Shown here piece by piece: positions 6,413 to 6,797 of a stretch of DNA of 6,797 bases. The stretch covers positions 1-6,797 of the forward strand of contig JAAYPD010000433.1 of the NCBI GenBank assembly GCA_012520015.1, given 5' to 3'. Numbering within the stretch: the stretch's first letter is position 1; the number at the start of each line of letters is the position of its first letter. This DNA comes from Methanomicrobiales archaeon (GTDB taxonomy: Archaea > Halobacteriota > Methanomicrobia > Methanomicrobiales > Methanospirillaceae). Below the pieces are notes generated by a model that saw nothing but the letters and a program-made list of their open reading frames with translations, did not search any database and was not told where the DNA came from. The translations under genes were made by a program, and so were the position numbers.

Positions 6413-6673
6413 TCAGAAGGCTGCAACAGCCTGTGGTGGTTGACCGGAGAGCTGAATCACATCATATGGGCATGCATCAACACAGATGCCACAGCCTGCA
6501 CATAGTTCGTACTTTACATCAAGGGTAATTGCAACGCCATTGATGACTTTGTAGATCTTATCTGTGCTCACCGGGTTAACCGTGAATAACTCCAGTGCAT
6601 TCACTGGACATGCTACCACACAATTGTTGCAGCCGGTACAGCGTTCCATGTTTACATGAACTGCAAATGCCAT
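6413..6673 (-). CDS. fwdG: FwdG-like 2x[4Fe-4S] ferredoxin subunit of formylmethanofuran dehydrogenase
   Basis: The 86-aa protein has two classical cluster motifs, C12/15/18/22 (RCTGCNNCVVACPVNALE) and C58/61/64/68 (LCAGCGICVDACPYDVIQ). About 35 residues separate the two motifs, an insertion (about 31-55) longer than in clostridial-type ferredoxins. Length and arrangement fit FwdG, the small subunit that lies between FwdF and the catalytic FwdBD part. Location directly before the FwdF-like gene supports this. The start is placed at the ATG at 6673, giving MAFAVHVNME, with a modest GGTG site 8 nt upstream. The frame is open for 32 more codons to 6769, but that extension (MLKNSYRFQN...) is unlike any ferredoxin and overlaps the promoter region. 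A free ferredoxin serving HdrA is the alternative reading. It is the first gene of the operon; a 58-bp gap follows. Confidence 0.8.
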   Translation of the reverse strand: MAFAVHVNMERCTGCNNCVVACPVNALELFTVNPVSTDKIYKVINGVAITLDVKYELCAGCGICVDACPYDVIQLSGQPPQAVAAF

Positions 6674-6797
6674 ATTTGTCGCACCAGCCTGATCGATTAA
6701 AATCGACTGAACAAAGGTTGTTAGAAAATGTAGATAAAGGTTCTGAAATCGATACGAGTTTTTTAACAAAAAAAAGGGAAGAAAGTGTGGTTTTTAT
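6674..6797 (-). promoter_or_regulatory. Operon leader and likely promoter region
   Basis: The 124 bp upstream of the first operon gene are AT-rich and hold no convincing gene. On the minus strand the best TATA-like element is CTTTATCTA (6731-6739), with its near end 57 nt before the ATG; a start site about 25 nt further on would fall near 6710 and leave a leader of about 37 nt. This element is a poor match to the methanogen TTTATATA consensus, so the exact promoter is uncertain. Further upstream are T8 and A6 stretches (minus-strand TTTTTTTTGTTAAAAAA). The window ends at 6797, so upstream regulatory sites may be cut off. Confidence 0.45.
6693..6706. repeat. Inverted repeat TCGATT-AA-AATCGA in the operon leader
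   Basis: A perfect inverted repeat with 6-nt arms and a 2-nt spacer lies 20-33 nt before the first start codon. A further copy of the half-site AATCGA occurs at 6747-6752. The short spacer makes a DNA-binding site for a dimeric repressor more plausible than an RNA hairpin. No regulator can be named from sequence alone. Confidence 0.4.

Noticed and set aside
6355..6426. N-terminal extension of the polyferredoxin to an ATG at 6426
   Set aside because: The added 24 residues have no ferredoxin character, the start overlaps the upstream ferredoxin gene, and a good ribosome site precedes the ATG at 6354 instead.
6674..6769. N-terminal extension of the FwdG-like ferredoxin to an ATG at 6769
   Set aside because: The 32 extra residues are unlike ferredoxins and cover the AT-rich promoter and inverted repeat; the ATG at 6673 has a plausible ribosome site and the expected N-terminus.
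1..6797. CRISPR array, tRNA, rRNA, insertion sequence or integrase
   Set aside because: No regularly spaced direct repeats, tRNA-like cloverleaf, rRNA sequence, transposase or terminal inverted repeats were seen; nearly all of the window is accounted for by the seven genes.

Overview
The window comes from a hydrogenotrophic/formatotrophic methanogenic archaeon, most likely of the order Methanomicrobiales and possibly Methanospirillum or a close relative. The main evidence is a complete set of genes for soluble heterodisulfide reductase (HdrC, HdrB, HdrA) plus MvhD, preceded by the two ferredoxin-type subunits of formylmethanofuran dehydrogenase (FwdG- and FwdF-like). Shine-Dalgarno sites are of the GGAGGTGAT type, and the neighbouring gene encodes a TIG/PKD-type surface protein of the kind common in these archaea. 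The species assignment is inference from gene content, not from a search.

Layout. Positions 1-1193 (+) hold the 3' part of a large secreted or surface-exposed modular protein whose start lies outside the window. It ends in TIG-like, InlB-like and PKD-like beta-sandwich repeats and is rich in N-X-S/T sequons. A 59-bp convergent intergenic region (1194-1252) follows, with a T9 tract that probably ends the operon on the other strand. From 6673 down to 1253, all on the minus strand, six genes are closely packed: fwdG-like ferredoxin (86 aa), fwdF-like polyferredoxin (388 aa, eight cluster motifs), hdrC (191 aa), hdrB (296 aa, GTG start), hdrA (672 aa) and mvhD (140 aa). Gaps are 58, 12, 2 and 13 bp, then a TAATG overlap, so this is almost certainly one transcription unit. 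The 124 bp at 6674-6797 hold the leader, a weak TATA-like element and an inverted repeat.

How the genes work together. HdrABC reduces the CoM-S-S-CoB heterodisulfide (last step of methanogenesis) and uses the HdrA flavin to bifurcate electrons, sending low-potential electrons toward ferredoxin-type carriers. MvhD is the adaptor that feeds electrons into HdrA from a hydrogenase or formate dehydrogenase; neither partner is encoded here. FwdF and FwdG are the iron-sulfur wire of formylmethanofuran dehydrogenase, the CO2-fixing first step. Their co-transcription with hdrCBA-mvhD joins the first and last steps of the pathway in one operon. It fits the Hdr-Fdh-Fmd supercomplex structurally described from Methanospirillum hungatei. 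The catalytic Fwd/Fmd subunits A-D are not in the window. No tRNA, rRNA, CRISPR array or mobile element is visible.
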